Assembly: GCF_033542235.1 (NCBI RefSeq)
Contig: NZ_JAWRCU010000010.1
Location: 1-64,000 of the forward strand
Source of the DNA: JAWRCU01 sp033542235
Lineage (GTDB): Bacteria > Pseudomonadota > Alphaproteobacteria > Rhizobiales > Rhizobiaceae
Direction: 5' to 3'
Length of the DNA stretch: 64,000 nt
In this document: piece by piece, positions 50,230-59,566 of the stretch
Layout: each line of letters begins with the position of its first letter
How positions within the stretch are numbered: position 1 is the first letter of the stretch
The notes under the pieces: generated by a model
Seen by the model: only the letters and a program-made list of their open reading frames with translations
The model's database searches: none
What the model was told of the DNA's origin: nothing
Translations under genes and position numbers: made by a program

Positions 50230-50988
50230 ATGTGTTCCCGCTATCTTTCCACGCTCGCGCTTGCATTCGCCACCGGCGTGATCGCCTCCGCAGCGCAAGC
50301 CGCCGAAGTGAAGAACATCGTCATCGTCCATGGCGCTCTGGCCGACGGCTCCGGCTGGCGCAAGACCACCGAAATCCTCGAAAATCGAGGCTTCAACGTC
50401 ACGATCGTGCAGGAGCCGATCACCTCGCTTGGTGATGACGTGGCCGCCACGAACCGCGTTCTTGATCTTCAGGACAGTCCAACCCTGCTTGTCGGGCACA
50501 GCTATGGTGGCATGGTCATCACTGAAGCCGGAAACCGGCCGAATGTCGCCGGTTTGGTCTATGTCGCCGCCTTCGAGCCGGACAAAGGCGAAAGCGCAGG
50601 CAGCCTAGCAAGCTCCAAGCCGGCAAGCGGCACGAATATCCGCGAGACCAAGGACGGAAAATATCTCTATCTCGATCCCGCGGCGTTCCCGAACGACTTC
50701 GCCGCGGATCTGCCGAAGGACGAGGCGGCATTCATGGCGAAATCGCAGGTGTTCGCCTCGAAGGAAGCATTTTCCGCAAAGATGGCGGACCCTGCATGGA
50801 AGACGAAAAAGAGCTGGGCAATCGTTGCCACCGAGGATCGCGCGATCAATCCGGATCTCGAACGGACGATGGCCAAGCGCGCCGGCAGCGAAGTGACCGA
50901 AATCAAGGGAAGTCACGCCGTTTTCGCCTCGCAGCCGGAACAGGTCGCCAGTGTTATCGAAAAGGCGGCCCAAAGCGTCAGCCAGTAA
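50230..50988 (+). CDS. exported alpha/beta hydrolase (serine type)
   Basis: A 252-residue protein with a Sec signal peptide (cleavage near SAAQAAEV) and an alpha/beta hydrolase core. The oxyanion strand is VHGALADGSGW, the nucleophile elbow GHSYGG gives Ser near residue 97, the acid is probably in the ATEDRAINP segment, and the His is in GSHAVFAS. AAAGGAGAACTCGC precedes the ATG. It is related to the EstC/salicylate-esterase-like hydrolases often found in rhizobia and pseudomonads. A periplasmic esterase is the likely role; the substrate is unknown. Confidence 0.88.
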   Translation: MCSRYLSTLALAFATGVIASAAQAAEVKNIVIVHGALADGSGWRKTTEILENRGFNVTIVQEPITSLGDDVAATNRVLDLQDSPTLLVGHSYGGMVITEAGNRPNVAGLVYVAAFEPDKGESAGSLASSKPASGTNIRETKDGKYLYLDPAAFPNDFAADLPKDEAAFMAKSQVFASKEAFSAKMADPAWKTKKSWAIVATEDRAINPDLERTMAKRAGSEVTEIKGSHAVFASQPEQVASVIEKAAQSVSQ

Positions 50989-51342
50989 CTCGATTTCGGA
51001 CAGGTCAGCTTGGCAATGAACTGCCGGAGTCTTCAAGCCGCGCCTTGGTCAACGGCTCGGACCGCCGCAGCATCCACAACTCTTGTGCCACTGATGCATG
51101 ATTTGAGCTGCTGGCCATAAGTGACAAGACTTGGAAAGGCGCAGGATCAGCCCGCGGCCGGTCTGTGGACGGAGTCCGGCCCATTTGCTAACCTGTAGCC
51201 GGCAACGAAGGCAAAGTGCTCTCGGGGAGCAGAAGAATGCAGGCTCGATCTTCAGAAGATTGAGCAGCTCCCCGTCAGGGCAACGTAAGCCTGATCTACT
51301 GAAGAGGTGCACGGCGGGGGGTGTCGACAAGGAGGGATCGAC
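50989..51342. other. 354-bp leader of the porin gene with an inverted repeat
   Basis: No gene is seen. At 51243-51265 GCTCGATCTT and AAGATTGAGC form an inverted repeat (one mismatch pair) around CAG, about 80 bp before the porin start. It could be an operator or a leader hairpin. Confidence 0.4.
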
Positions 51343-52662
51343 ATGCGCCACATGCGCGTGCTGCTTGGCGTATCCTTTGTATTCTTGGCACTTGCAACGA
51401 GCGGGGAAGCCCGTGCCGGTGACAACGATATTGGCGCAGCGTCGGAACCCGCTTTCTCCACCGAGCCTAACACGTGGCTGCTGGGCGACTGGAATGGGTG
51501 GCGCACCCGTATCAGGAACAGCGGCATCGATTTCCAGTTCGGCTACACGAATGAAATCGCCTACAACGCGGCCGGCGGCACCCACAGCACTGTCCGTTAC
51601 GCGGACCAGTACGCGGCCGGCGTTACGTTCGACCTCGAGCGGCTGGTGGGCATCCCCAGTGCGCTGTTCCAAACCACCATCACCGAGCGCACCGGCCGCA
51701 ACCTCAGTGACGACGCCGAGCTCGGCACGCTGCAGCAGGTGCAGGAGGTGTTCGGCCGCGGGCAGACCGTGCGACTCACGGATTTCTGGTATCAGCAGAA
51801 ATTCTTCGGCGGGATTGTGGACTGGAAAGTGGGCCGTATGCCCTACGGGGAAGACTTCGCGGCTTTCTCCTGCGACTTCCAGAACCTGACCTTCTGCGGC
51901 GCGGCACCAGGTAACATCGTCGGCAACTACATCTTCAACTGGCCAATCAGCCAGTGGGCGACGCGGCTCAAGTTCGGCATCAAGGACTTCGGCTATTTCC
52001 AGCTCGGCGTCTATGACATCAACCCGCGATATCTCGGGGTGCAGGACCAGGTGCTCCCGGTTTGGTTTCCGGATTCGACCGGCGCCATGTTTCCGGTCGA
52101 GCTGGCTTGGCAGCCCAGTTTCGGCGGCGGTACGCTGCCCGGCAGCTACAAAATCGGCGGCTGGTACGACACCTCGACAGCCGACGACGTCGTCGATGAC
52201 GTCAACGGCAATCCCTTCGTGCTGACCGGTCTGCCGCCGAAGCAGGACCGCGGGCGATATGGCGGCTACATCAACTTCCAACAGCAGGTGACCAGCAATC
52301 TCACCCTGTTCCTGAACTTCGTCATGGCAGACCGGCGGACCGCGACCACTGACCGCCAGATCGCAGGGGGGCTGATCTACACCGGACTGTTCAGCGCGCG
52401 CCCCGAGGACGACATCGGCTTTGCGGCGGGCAGCACCCATGTGAACAGCCGCGTGGCCGATGTCCAAGCCCTGCAGAACTCCCTCGGCCAGGGGCCGGTC
52501 GCGGTCCAGGACTCCGAATACGCCTTCGAGTTGTTCTACACTTTCCGCCCGCGGCCAGGACTACTCTTCCGGCCCAACCTCCAATACGTGCACCTTCCCG
52601 GCGGCACCAGCACCAATGACGACGTGTTCGTGCTGGGGCTGAAGACCTCGGCGAATTTTTGA
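51343..52662 (+). CDS. carbohydrate-selective porin, OprB family
   Basis: A 439-residue outer-membrane porin. The start at 51343 follows GGAGGG with good spacing, and the signal peptide ends near GEARAGD. Family features are the early WLLGDWNGWRTRIRNSGIDF segment, alternating strands throughout and the C-terminal LGLKTSANF ending in Phe. OprB-type porins let sugars and polyols pass the outer membrane. A ribitol-dehydrogenase-like SDR lies convergent next door (52787), which fits polyol use, though the link is only proximity. Confidence 0.9.
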   Translation: MRHMRVLLGVSFVFLALATSGEARAGDNDIGAASEPAFSTEPNTWLLGDWNGWRTRIRNSGIDFQFGYTNEIAYNAAGGTHSTVRYADQYAAGVTFDLERLVGIPSALFQTTITERTGRNLSDDAELGTLQQVQEVFGRGQTVRLTDFWYQQKFFGGIVDWKVGRMPYGEDFAAFSCDFQNLTFCGAAPGNIVGNYIFNWPISQWATRLKFGIKDFGYFQLGVYDINPRYLGVQDQVLPVWFPDSTGAMFPVELAWQPSFGGGTLPGSYKIGGWYDTSTADDVVDDVNGNPFVLTGLPPKQDRGRYGGYINFQQQVTSNLTLFLNFVMADRRTATTDRQIAGGLIYTGLFSARPEDDIGFAAGSTHVNSRVADVQALQNSLGQGPVAVQDSEYAFELFYTFRPRPGLLFRPNLQYVHLPGGTSTNDDVFVLGLKTSANF

Positions 52663-52786
52663 GCTACGCAGCAGGCAGCTTTCCCTGGAGCATTTTGCAG
52701 CCAAGTGGAATCACTTGACCTTGCATAAATGCGGCAAAAACAACCAGACAGAGCGGCAGCCCGGATTTAACTGGAGGTCAGCCGCT

Positions 52787-53515
52787 TTAAAGGTCGAAGT
52801 TTGTAGGCATCATAACGACGTCGCGGATTGTCATGCCGCGCGGACGCGTCAGCATGAAAATCACCACGTTTGCCACTTCGCTGGCTTCCAGCAAGCTTCC
52901 CGACTCTTTGGCCTCCTTGAGCTTCTCCTGCGGCCAGTCAGCGAGCAGTGCGGTGATGACCGGGCCCGGTGAAATGGAGCCGACCCGGATTCCGTGCTTG
53001 AAAACTTGGCGCCGCACCGTCTGAACAAAGCAGTTGATCGCCCATTTGGACGATGCGTAGACCGGCTCCCAGGGTGTCGGGAAATGCGCCGCCAGGGAAC
53101 TCGTGACGATGATGTCGCCCGTCCCGCGTTCAATCATGTGTGGCAGCACGTCGTGCACATTCTTCATGACGACGTTGACGTTCAGATTCAGCATCCGGTC
53201 GATTGCCCCTGTATCGGCATCGACGAGATCGCCGCCCACATAGGTGCCTGCGTTTGCATGCAGGATATCGAGCCGGCCCGCCTTTTCCAAAACCCTCGGC
53301 AGCAGAGTAGCGCAGTCCGTTGGATCCAGTAGGTCAATGACCAGTGGGATGACCGCGTCGCCATGCTTGCTGCAAAGGGCGTTGAGCGCGGCCTCGTCGC
53401 GGTCGATCATGACCACGCGCGCACCTTCGGACAACATTGCCTCGGCGCTGGCCAAACCGATGCCCGAAGCCGCTCCAGTTACCGCGGCAATCTTGCCTTG
53501 CAATTGGGTTGCCAT
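52787..53515 (-). CDS. SDR, polyol (ribitol) dehydrogenase-like
   Basis: A 242-residue classical SDR with cofactor motif TGAASGIG, DRDEA acidic pocket favouring NAD, NAG at ILHANAGTY, catalytic Ser in IIVTSSLAAH and Tyr-Lys in YASSK. The ending IRDVVMMPTNFDL is typical of ribitol/polyol dehydrogenases. Oxidation of a sugar alcohol is the likely reaction. It is followed on the same strand by no close partner; the TVP38-type gene starts 12 bp upstream of it and may be co-transcribed. Confidence 0.88.
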   Translation of the reverse strand: MATQLQGKIAAVTGAASGIGLASAEAMLSEGARVVMIDRDEAALNALCSKHGDAVIPLVIDLLDPTDCATLLPRVLEKAGRLDILHANAGTYVGGDLVDADTGAIDRMLNLNVNVVMKNVHDVLPHMIERGTGDIIVTSSLAAHFPTPWEPVYASSKWAINCFVQTVRRQVFKHGIRVGSISPGPVITALLADWPQEKLKEAKESGSLLEASEVANVVIFMLTRPRGMTIRDVVMMPTNFDL

Positions 53516-53527
53516 GGATTGTCCTTT

Positions 53528-54241
53528 CTATATGCCACGCCCGGGTTTTGCCGGAGATTGCGACGCAACATTTGGCGCAGAACCGCTTCGACGCAATTGG
53601 GGGAATAGGCGGGGTATCGCGGTTGATAACCCCAAGGCAGCGACTCCGATAATCGTTGGAACAATCCAGTCCGGTTTTCCGTCCAGCAGGTGGCCGCCGG
53701 CAGAACCGAATTGGACAAAGGCTAGCGTGAGCGGCAGCTGGCCGATGAGAGATCCTAGTGCGTAGGGGAGCAAGCGGACGTCAGTCAAACCCATGGCGTA
53801 GTTTAGAGCCGTGTGCGGCAGCAGCGGCATTAGCCGCAACATCGCTACCGCGCGCCACCCGCCATCCTCAAGCCGGCGCACGATGCCTCCGATGCGCTTC
53901 ATTTCATTGAGCGAGACCATTCCGTTGTTGATATAGCGGGCGATTAGAAACCCGGCCACAGCGCCGATGACGCTGCCCACAGCGGCCAGAATTGCGCCCC
54001 ACCAAACGCCGAAAACCAATCCCGCAACTGCTGCCATCGCTGTTCGCGGCAGGAACAGAAGGCTCGCCAAGACGTGCAGCAAGAGGAAAATCAGGGGAGC
54101 GCCTCGATGGTGCTGCAGGAGGTCCTGCAGGCCTGCGATGTCGCCGCGATGCGGCAGAAGCCAGACGGCGCCCACGCCAAGGCCAATCGCTACAAAGGCA
54201 ATTTGTCCTGCCACTTTAAGGCGTATAAATGGTCGCCGCAT
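53528..54241 (-). CDS. TVP38/TMEM64 (DedA-like) membrane protein
   Basis: A 237-residue inner-membrane protein with about five to six helices and the SNARE-associated/VTT-domain pattern. FLPRTAMAAVAGLVFGVWWG is followed by GAVAGFLIARY and later LRLMPLLPHTALNYAMGLTD and YALGSLIGQLP. Members are thought to act as lipid scramblases or small-molecule transporters. The start at 54241 follows AGGAACTGCG. The gene is 12 bp before the SDR. A specific role is not inferable. Confidence 0.85.
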   Translation of the reverse strand: MRRPFIRLKVAGQIAFVAIGLGVGAVWLLPHRGDIAGLQDLLQHHRGAPLIFLLLHVLASLLFLPRTAMAAVAGLVFGVWWGAILAAVGSVIGAVAGFLIARYINNGMVSLNEMKRIGGIVRRLEDGGWRAVAMLRLMPLLPHTALNYAMGLTDVRLLPYALGSLIGQLPLTLAFVQFGSAGGHLLDGKPDWIVPTIIGVAALGLSTAIPRLFPQLRRSGSAPNVASQSPAKPGRGI

Positions 54242-54364
54242 CGCAGTTCCTAACGAGATCTCGATTGTCCCAAACGCATTTCGACAGATGCAGGCGCCTT
54301 GTCGGCCCATTCCGAACACTTCGTCAATTGGTCAAGCATTGGCAGCGCGAGCTGGACAGTCGAG

Positions 54365-55720
54365 CTAAAGAGCCGGGCCTAACCTGATAGCGCTTCCGTC
54401 ATGAAAGCGCGACAGGCGAAAGCGGCTGAGATCATGCCCGATCCCGTTTCCCTGAATCAGGTCGGAAACGACGCGACCGATCCCGGGCCCGACGCCGAAC
54501 CCATGGCCACTCATTCCCGTTGCGACGAAAAGGCCGCCGATCGCCTGCACGCGATCCACGATGGGAACGACATCGGGCATGGCGTCGATCATGCCGGCCC
54601 AGCTGGCCTTGAGGCGGACTTTCCCCAACTGCGGAAAAAGCCCGCTGAAATTGCGTTCTATCGCACGGACCCGCGAGCGTTCGGCGGGTGGGTTGAGCAC
54701 CCGCATTCTTTCGAAAGGGCTCTGAGAATCCGCAGTCCAATCGCGCGGCGTCGACCAGCTGTCGGGGTAACCTTTCGGGGCAAACGGAAAATAGCGTGTT
54801 CCGAACGGATTGGCCGCGAGGGCAGGAAGATATTTGGTGGCGTGCCGGAATGCATCGGGCCCAACGTAAAGCAAGCTGCCGCCTCCTGATGCGAGCGTGT
54901 ACCCGCCATCCTGCCTGCGCCTGAAAGCAATGTGTTCGTCGACTGCCGCGCCTGGATGGATCTCAGGCATGGGCTCCGTCGCGGCCGCCGTCGACCTGAC
55001 GCTGAGCTGGGGAATTGAGACGCCGTGTTTTCTCAGGAAGAGGGATGACCAGGCGCCGCCCGCGACCAGCACGCTGGAGGTTTCGATATACCCCGCCTCG
55101 GTCCACACGCCTTTGATCCTGCCGGCTGAGATTTCGAGGGTTCGCGCTGCGCAATTCTCCACGATCCTGGCGCCTTTTCGGGCGGCAAGCCGGGCAAGGG
55201 CAGGCACGGCCACCCAGGGCTCGGCACGCATGTCGGAGGGCGTCGTCAGGGCGCCTTTGAAGTTGCGCGACATTCCTTCGATGAGTTTCGCCGTTTCGTT
55301 GCCGTCGAGGAGCCGCGTGTCGAGCTGATGGATGGCGGCGAGCTTCATGAATTCTTCGAAGCTTGCCATTTCCTTGTCCGAGCTTGCCAGATAGGTCACG
55401 CCTGTCTGGTTCAGACCGATGTCTTCGCCACACTCCTCGGCCAACTGCCGCCAAAGGCGAGAGGCTTCGATGACGATCGGCAGCTCGTCCGCATCCCGCC
55501 CCTGCTTTCGAATCCAGCCCCAATTTCGCGAGGACTGTTCGGCCGCAACACGTCCCTTTTCCAGGAGCGCCACCGGAATGTTCCGCTGCGCCAGAAAGAG
55601 AGCGGTCGTCACGCCGACAACGCCGCCGCCAACAATGACCACCTCCGAATTCCCTGGCGGTGGGCCGGGATATTGAATCGGGTCGGCTTCGGAGAACGGG
55701 AATGTGGGCAAGTGGCGCAT
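54365..55720 (-). CDS. FAD-dependent oxidoreductase, DAO family
   Basis: A 451-residue flavoprotein of the D-amino-acid-oxidase/glycine-oxidase type. The N-terminal VVIVGGGVVGVTTALFLAQR and LLEKGRVAAEQSSRNWG bind FAD, with QGRD-type contacts after them. Near the C-terminus LFVATGMSGHGFGVGPGIGR closes the FAD site. It likely oxidises an amino acid or amine. The start at 55720 is chosen to remove an unlikely 47-residue extension, though the ribosome site is weak. It is on its own between unrelated genes. Confidence 0.88.
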   Translation of the reverse strand: MRHLPTFPFSEADPIQYPGPPPGNSEVVIVGGGVVGVTTALFLAQRNIPVALLEKGRVAAEQSSRNWGWIRKQGRDADELPIVIEASRLWRQLAEECGEDIGLNQTGVTYLASSDKEMASFEEFMKLAAIHQLDTRLLDGNETAKLIEGMSRNFKGALTTPSDMRAEPWVAVPALARLAARKGARIVENCAARTLEISAGRIKGVWTEAGYIETSSVLVAGGAWSSLFLRKHGVSIPQLSVRSTAAATEPMPEIHPGAAVDEHIAFRRRQDGGYTLASGGGSLLYVGPDAFRHATKYLPALAANPFGTRYFPFAPKGYPDSWSTPRDWTADSQSPFERMRVLNPPAERSRVRAIERNFSGLFPQLGKVRLKASWAGMIDAMPDVVPIVDRVQAIGGLFVATGMSGHGFGVGPGIGRVVSDLIQGNGIGHDLSRFRLSRFHDGSAIRLGPAL

Positions 55721-55885
55721 CCCTGAGGATTGGTTGATACCTCTGCCTTGCTGGTTGCCACCCTCTACGGGCCAATTCAAGAGCAGGCGCAGGCCGATTA
55801 ATGAGCCAGGACCTTGCGCATTTTCCGTCTGTTCCGTCTCGGGATCGCTCCGCTCATCCAATACCAGCGGTATCCGGGCTCCCGC

Positions 55886-56395
55886 TTAACGTGGCGTAGG
55901 CACACTGCTCGAAGTGCCGGCGCTCAACCTCACGTAGCGCACGCCATCAAAAATCGCTGTCGTGAAGTCAACGGCTTCCATTCGCCGCCTCCGCCCGTCG
56001 CTGCACTTGAACATCGGCCATCCATCGTCGCTGCATTCAGCACCCGTGCAGATCCGCGATAGGCAGTTCCCCGAAGTCAGCCGAAACCCGGCGCTCCCTT
56101 TGAAACCCTGCAATAAGCTTCCGTCTTCGGCGCGCCACGTCCACGCCCGGAACTCGGGTCGCAGTTGAGTGGGCGACAGCTGGACTGGAAGTATTCCGAA
56201 GCCGCTGTCGCTGCCAAATCGAAGTCGATAGCGGCTCATCTCCGTCGAATATGCGGTTACAATGTCCGGATTTGCGGAATACCCCGTCGCTGCGATGGAA
56301 GGATTGAGAAGTCGATCTAATAGTTGATTGGCCGCGGCCGAAAAACTGACCGGCAGTGCAAGCATTGCAACAACGACGGTGCCGACGCGCCACAT
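55886..56395 (-). CDS. small secreted protein of unknown function
   Basis: A 169-residue exported protein with a Sec signal (start 56395, cleavage near SFSAAANQ). The mature part has four Cys residues arranged in pairs (NCLSRICTGAEC, FKCSDG) suggesting two disulfides, and strand-like segments such as YRLRFGSDSGFGILPVQL. No family recognised. It precedes the FAD oxidoreductase gene by about 165 bp. Confidence 0.55.
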   Translation of the reverse strand: MWRVGTVVVAMLALPVSFSAAANQLLDRLLNPSIAATGYSANPDIVTAYSTEMSRYRLRFGSDSGFGILPVQLSPTQLRPEFRAWTWRAEDGSLLQGFKGSAGFRLTSGNCLSRICTGAECSDDGWPMFKCSDGRRRRMEAVDFTTAIFDGVRYVRLSAGTSSSVPTPR

Positions 56396-56736
56396 TTTTC
56401 CCAACCTTCGAAGAAAGTTGCGAAGATAGAAGACTATCCGTGAGCCTGCAGGCAAGCACCTAATTTCAAGGAGAAGCGCTCGATCCGCTCTTCGGCTGCC
56501 GCCCCACCGCGCCCCTGCCCTCGGCACCAGAGCCGACCCAGCGCTCAGTCTCGTTTCAGGCATGCGCAGGGATGGTGCATGCGCTCGGCCATTTGCCCTC
56601 GCTCAAGCCTACCTTCCCTTTTTGCCCGAACTGGGTGCCGTTGGCGGATCTAGCCATGGTGCGCGCCGATGTGTCGAACGTGTTGATTGGGGCAAGAAGC
56701 GAATGGCGGCTTCCCGAAAGCGAAGGCGAAAAACGG
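56396..56736. other. 341-bp gap without a supported gene
   Basis: A plus-strand frame of 62 codons (56572-56760) and frames extending the secreted protein upstream are present, but none shows a ribosome site or a recognisable family. It is probably the promoter region of 55886-56395 plus the end of the ABC transporter unit. Confidence 0.3.
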
Positions 56737-57480
56737 CTAGTGCTTCAAGATCTGGCTTAGAAACAATTTCGTTCGATCATGGCGCGGGCGGCCGAAAAAC
56801 TCGTCAGGCGTGCCCTCCTCCACGATCTGTCCAGCGTCCATGAAGATGACGCGGTCGGCCACGGCCCGGGCAAAGCCCATCTCATGCGTCACGCACACCA
56901 TGGTCATGCCATCGCGGGCCAGTTCCGTCATCGTCTCCAGCACCTCCGAGACCATTTCCGGGTCGAGTGCGGACGTCGGTTCGTCGAACAGCATGACCTC
57001 CGGTTTCATGCACAGGCTGCGGGCGATCGCCACCCTCTGCTGCTGTCCGCCGGAGAGCTGGACGGGGAACTTGTTCGCCTGCTCGGGAATGCGAACCCGT
57101 TCGAGGAACTTCAGCGCGGTCCTTCGCGCCTCCTGCTCCGGCAAACCTTTCACCCACATCGGCCCTGCCATGCAGTTCATCAGCACCGTCATATGCGGGA
57201 ACAGGTTGAAATGCTGGAAGACCATGCCGACGTTGGAACGGACGGCGCCGATGTTGCTCATTTTGCCATGCAGGGCGACGCCGTTCACGACGATGTCGCC
57301 GGCCTGATGCGCTTCAAGGCGGTTGAAGCAACGGATCAGTGTCGACTTGCCCGAGCCGGATGGCCCGCAGATGACGATGCGTTCGCCTTTGTGGACGGTC
57401 AGGTTGATGTCCTTCAGCGCGTGGAACTGGCCATACCATTTGGATACGGCCCTGGCTTCGATGATGGCATGAGCGCTCAT
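56737..57480 (-). CDS. polar amino acid ABC transporter ATPase
   Basis: A 247-residue ATPase with Walker A GPSGSGKS, Q-loop MVFQHFNLFPHMTVL, signature LSGGQQQR, Walker B VMLFDEPTSALDPE and switch His in CVTHEMGFAR. This is the GlnQ/HisP type used for amino acids and their analogues. It overlaps the permease stop as ATGA (57477-57480). With 57477-58451 and 58506-59339 it makes a complete importer. Confidence 0.94.
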   Translation of the reverse strand: MSAHAIIEARAVSKWYGQFHALKDINLTVHKGERIVICGPSGSGKSTLIRCFNRLEAHQAGDIVVNGVALHGKMSNIGAVRSNVGMVFQHFNLFPHMTVLMNCMAGPMWVKGLPEQEARRTALKFLERVRIPEQANKFPVQLSGGQQQRVAIARSLCMKPEVMLFDEPTSALDPEMVSEVLETMTELARDGMTMVCVTHEMGFARAVADRVIFMDAGQIVEEGTPDEFFGRPRHDRTKLFLSQILKH

Positions 57481-58451
57481 CTAACCTTGCTCCTGCGGTA
57501 GTGCTGCTCGATTCGCGACTGGATCAGCTCGAGGCAGATGGACAGTATCCAGTAGATCACGGCGGCCGAAATCAGCATCTCCATGTGCTGGAAGGTTTTC
57601 TGGCCGAGCGTGCGCGCCAGGAACATCAGCTCCCACACACCGATGACCGAGACCAGCGAAGAGTCCTTCAGCATCGAGATGAACTGGTTGCCCGTCGGCG
57701 GAATGATGACCGGCAACGCCTGCGGCAGGATGATACGGCGCATGGTTAGCGAGAATCCGAATCCCATGGAGCGCGATGCCTCCCACTGGCCGCGATCGAT
57801 GCTCTGTATGCCGGAACGGAAGATCTCGGTCATGTAGGCGCCATAACATAGCGATAGCGCGAGGATACCGGCAGGCACCGCGTTGATGACGAAACCCAGC
57901 TGCGGCAGCCCGAGATAGATCAGATAGACCTGCATGAGCAGCGGAAGCCCACGAAAAAAGGAGGTGTAAAAGGTGGCGATCGCGTAGGCAAAGCCATTGT
58001 TTGAAAGCTTCGCTACCGCGCCCGCAACCGCGATGACGGAAGCAATGACGATAGAAATCGCCGAGACGTAGAGTGTGGTGATGACGCCCTGGCTGATCAG
58101 AAAAGGCAGCTTCTCGCGGATGAAGGGCAGGCTGAGATGGAACGTCTCGAAGAAGGCGATGAACAGAAGCAGCAGCTCGAGCCATACGATACCGATCTGG
58201 AGCTTAAGCGGCGCGAAACCGATCAGCACAACATTCAATGTAAAGATCAGTGCGATCGCGAAGGCGATGGCAAAGCGGCCGTAGAGGCCACTTATCGACG
58301 GCTCGCCAATGACCGGACGCATCAGCTCGCCGAAGCTGGTGGCCGACAAGTTGAAGGCCATGAAGAGAAGCAGAACGATGCCGAACATCGTCGCCACGAA
58401 CCACGGCTTGTGGACAAGGACTTCGGCCTCGACGGTATCCGGATAGAGCAT
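57477..58451 (-). CDS. polar amino acid ABC transporter permease
   Basis: A 324-residue permease with an unusual N-terminal part of about 100 residues containing extra helices. The HisM-type domain follows (GVITTLYVSAISIVIASVIA, then EAA loop EASRSMGFGFSLTMRRIILP). Only one permease gene is present, so the channel is probably a homodimer. It lies 54 bp after the binding-protein gene, separated by a perfect hairpin. Confidence 0.9.
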   Translation of the reverse strand: MLYPDTVEAEVLVHKPWFVATMFGIVLLLFMAFNLSATSFGELMRPVIGEPSISGLYGRFAIAFAIALIFTLNVVLIGFAPLKLQIGIVWLELLLLFIAFFETFHLSLPFIREKLPFLISQGVITTLYVSAISIVIASVIAVAGAVAKLSNNGFAYAIATFYTSFFRGLPLLMQVYLIYLGLPQLGFVINAVPAGILALSLCYGAYMTEIFRSGIQSIDRGQWEASRSMGFGFSLTMRRIILPQALPVIIPPTGNQFISMLKDSSLVSVIGVWELMFLARTLGQKTFQHMEMLISAAVIYWILSICLELIQSRIEQHYRRSKVR

Positions 58452-58470
58452 CTTTGAGCACCGGCTGTTC

Positions 58471-58495
58471 GGCGGCCTGCTGGTGGCAGGCCGCC
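58471..58495 (-). terminator. perfect intergenic hairpin between binding-protein and permease genes
   Basis: GGCGGCCTGC pairs perfectly with GCAGGCCGCC around TGGTG. Its position within the operon suggests mRNA stabilisation or partial termination, allowing the binding protein to be made in excess. Confidence 0.6.
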
Positions 58496-58505
58496 CCTGG
58501 AGGAG

Positions 58506-59339
58506 CTAGTTCGCCTTCGAATAATCCTGGCCGTACCACTTTTCGGAGAGCTTGCTCAGCGTGCCGTCCTCCTTCATCGCTTTCACCGCGTCGGCGAGCT
58601 TGGCGGACAATTCGGCATCGCCGTGCTCGATGGCGATTGCCAGCGGCTCATAGAATACAGGATCGCCCACCTGCCTGATCGGATAGCCTGCCTTCTCGGC
58701 ATCGAGGATCGACGGCAGCGACGAGACCACCGCGTCCAGGCGCACACCATCCCCGAGCCGCAGGTCGTCAAAGGCGGTGGTCGAGTTCTCGTAGGAGCGG
58801 ACCTCCTTCGGGTTGAGCTTGTACTCGAACGGTGGCGCACCGGCGGCGTCGAGCGTCAGATCCTTCTTGGCGTAGGCCTCGAAAGTGGACGTGCTGGTGG
58901 CGCCGACCACCTTGCCGTCGAGGTCCGCCAGGGTCTTGGCCATGCTGTCCTTATGCACGGCAACGGCCGCTGGCGTGTAGTAGTACACCGCCGGAAAGTC
59001 GAAGATTTCCGCGCGTTTCTTGGTCGGCGTCATCGAACCGACATGCATGTCCCAGCGCCCCGCCCAGTTGCCGGCGGTAATGATGTCCCAGCCGGGTGTG
59101 ACGAACTCGACCTTCACGCCGAGGTGCTCGCCGATCGCCTTGGCCACGTCGACGTCGAAGCCGTCCAGCTCATTGTTGGCGTTCATGAAGGATTGCGGCG
59201 CCCAGTTGGCGTCAGTCGCAACCTTGAGCGTGCCTGCCGCCGTCACACGATCAAGCACCGCCCCGGCATGGGCCGGACACGCACCGAGCACGAGCGCCAG
59301 CGCAGCCATCGTCACTTGTCGTCTGTTCCAGAATGTCAT
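58506..59339 (-). CDS. amino acid ABC transporter substrate-binding protein
   Basis: A 277-residue family 3 solute-binding protein with a signal peptide (cleavage near CPAHAGA). Typical parts are GTLKVATDANWAPQSFMNAN, ELDGFDVDVAKAIGEHLGV, WDMHVGSMTPTKKRAEIFDF and the C-terminal GTLSKLSEKWYGQDYSK. It binds an amino acid or a small analogue in the periplasm. The upstream 227 bp (59340-59566) hold the promoter of the importer unit, with no clear operator seen. Confidence 0.92.
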   Translation of the reverse strand: MTFWNRRQVTMAALALVLGACPAHAGAVLDRVTAAGTLKVATDANWAPQSFMNANNELDGFDVDVAKAIGEHLGVKVEFVTPGWDIITAGNWAGRWDMHVGSMTPTKKRAEIFDFPAVYYYTPAAVAVHKDSMAKTLADLDGKVVGATSTSTFEAYAKKDLTLDAAGAPPFEYKLNPKEVRSYENSTTAFDDLRLGDGVRLDAVVSSLPSILDAEKAGYPIRQVGDPVFYEPLAIAIEHGDAELSAKLADAVKAMKEDGTLSKLSEKWYGQDYSKAN

Positions 59340-59566
59340 GTATATGTTCCCTTGTTATCGTTCAGTTCCATAGCCTCATGGCCGTTCAGCCGGTCATGAC
59401 TTTGCGCGCGGATTTAGGGACCGCCCGGACCGATCCCGTCTTCCGATATCGTGGAGGATGTTTGCACCAGCCGTTCCCCCGCTCACGGGGAAGGCCATGA
59501 CCAGTTGCCCGCGAGGCGCCGCCGGAGGCCTCGCCCCGAGCGCGATTTCGAACTTCGCAAAGGCTG

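Noticed and set aside
51049..52467. 472-codon minus-strand frame opposite the OprB porin
   Set aside because: Shadow frame; the porin on the plus strand has signal peptide, ribosome site and family motifs.
56572..56760. 62-codon plus-strand frame before the ABC ATPase
   Set aside because: No ribosome site, no family resemblance, and it ends inside the ATPase gene.
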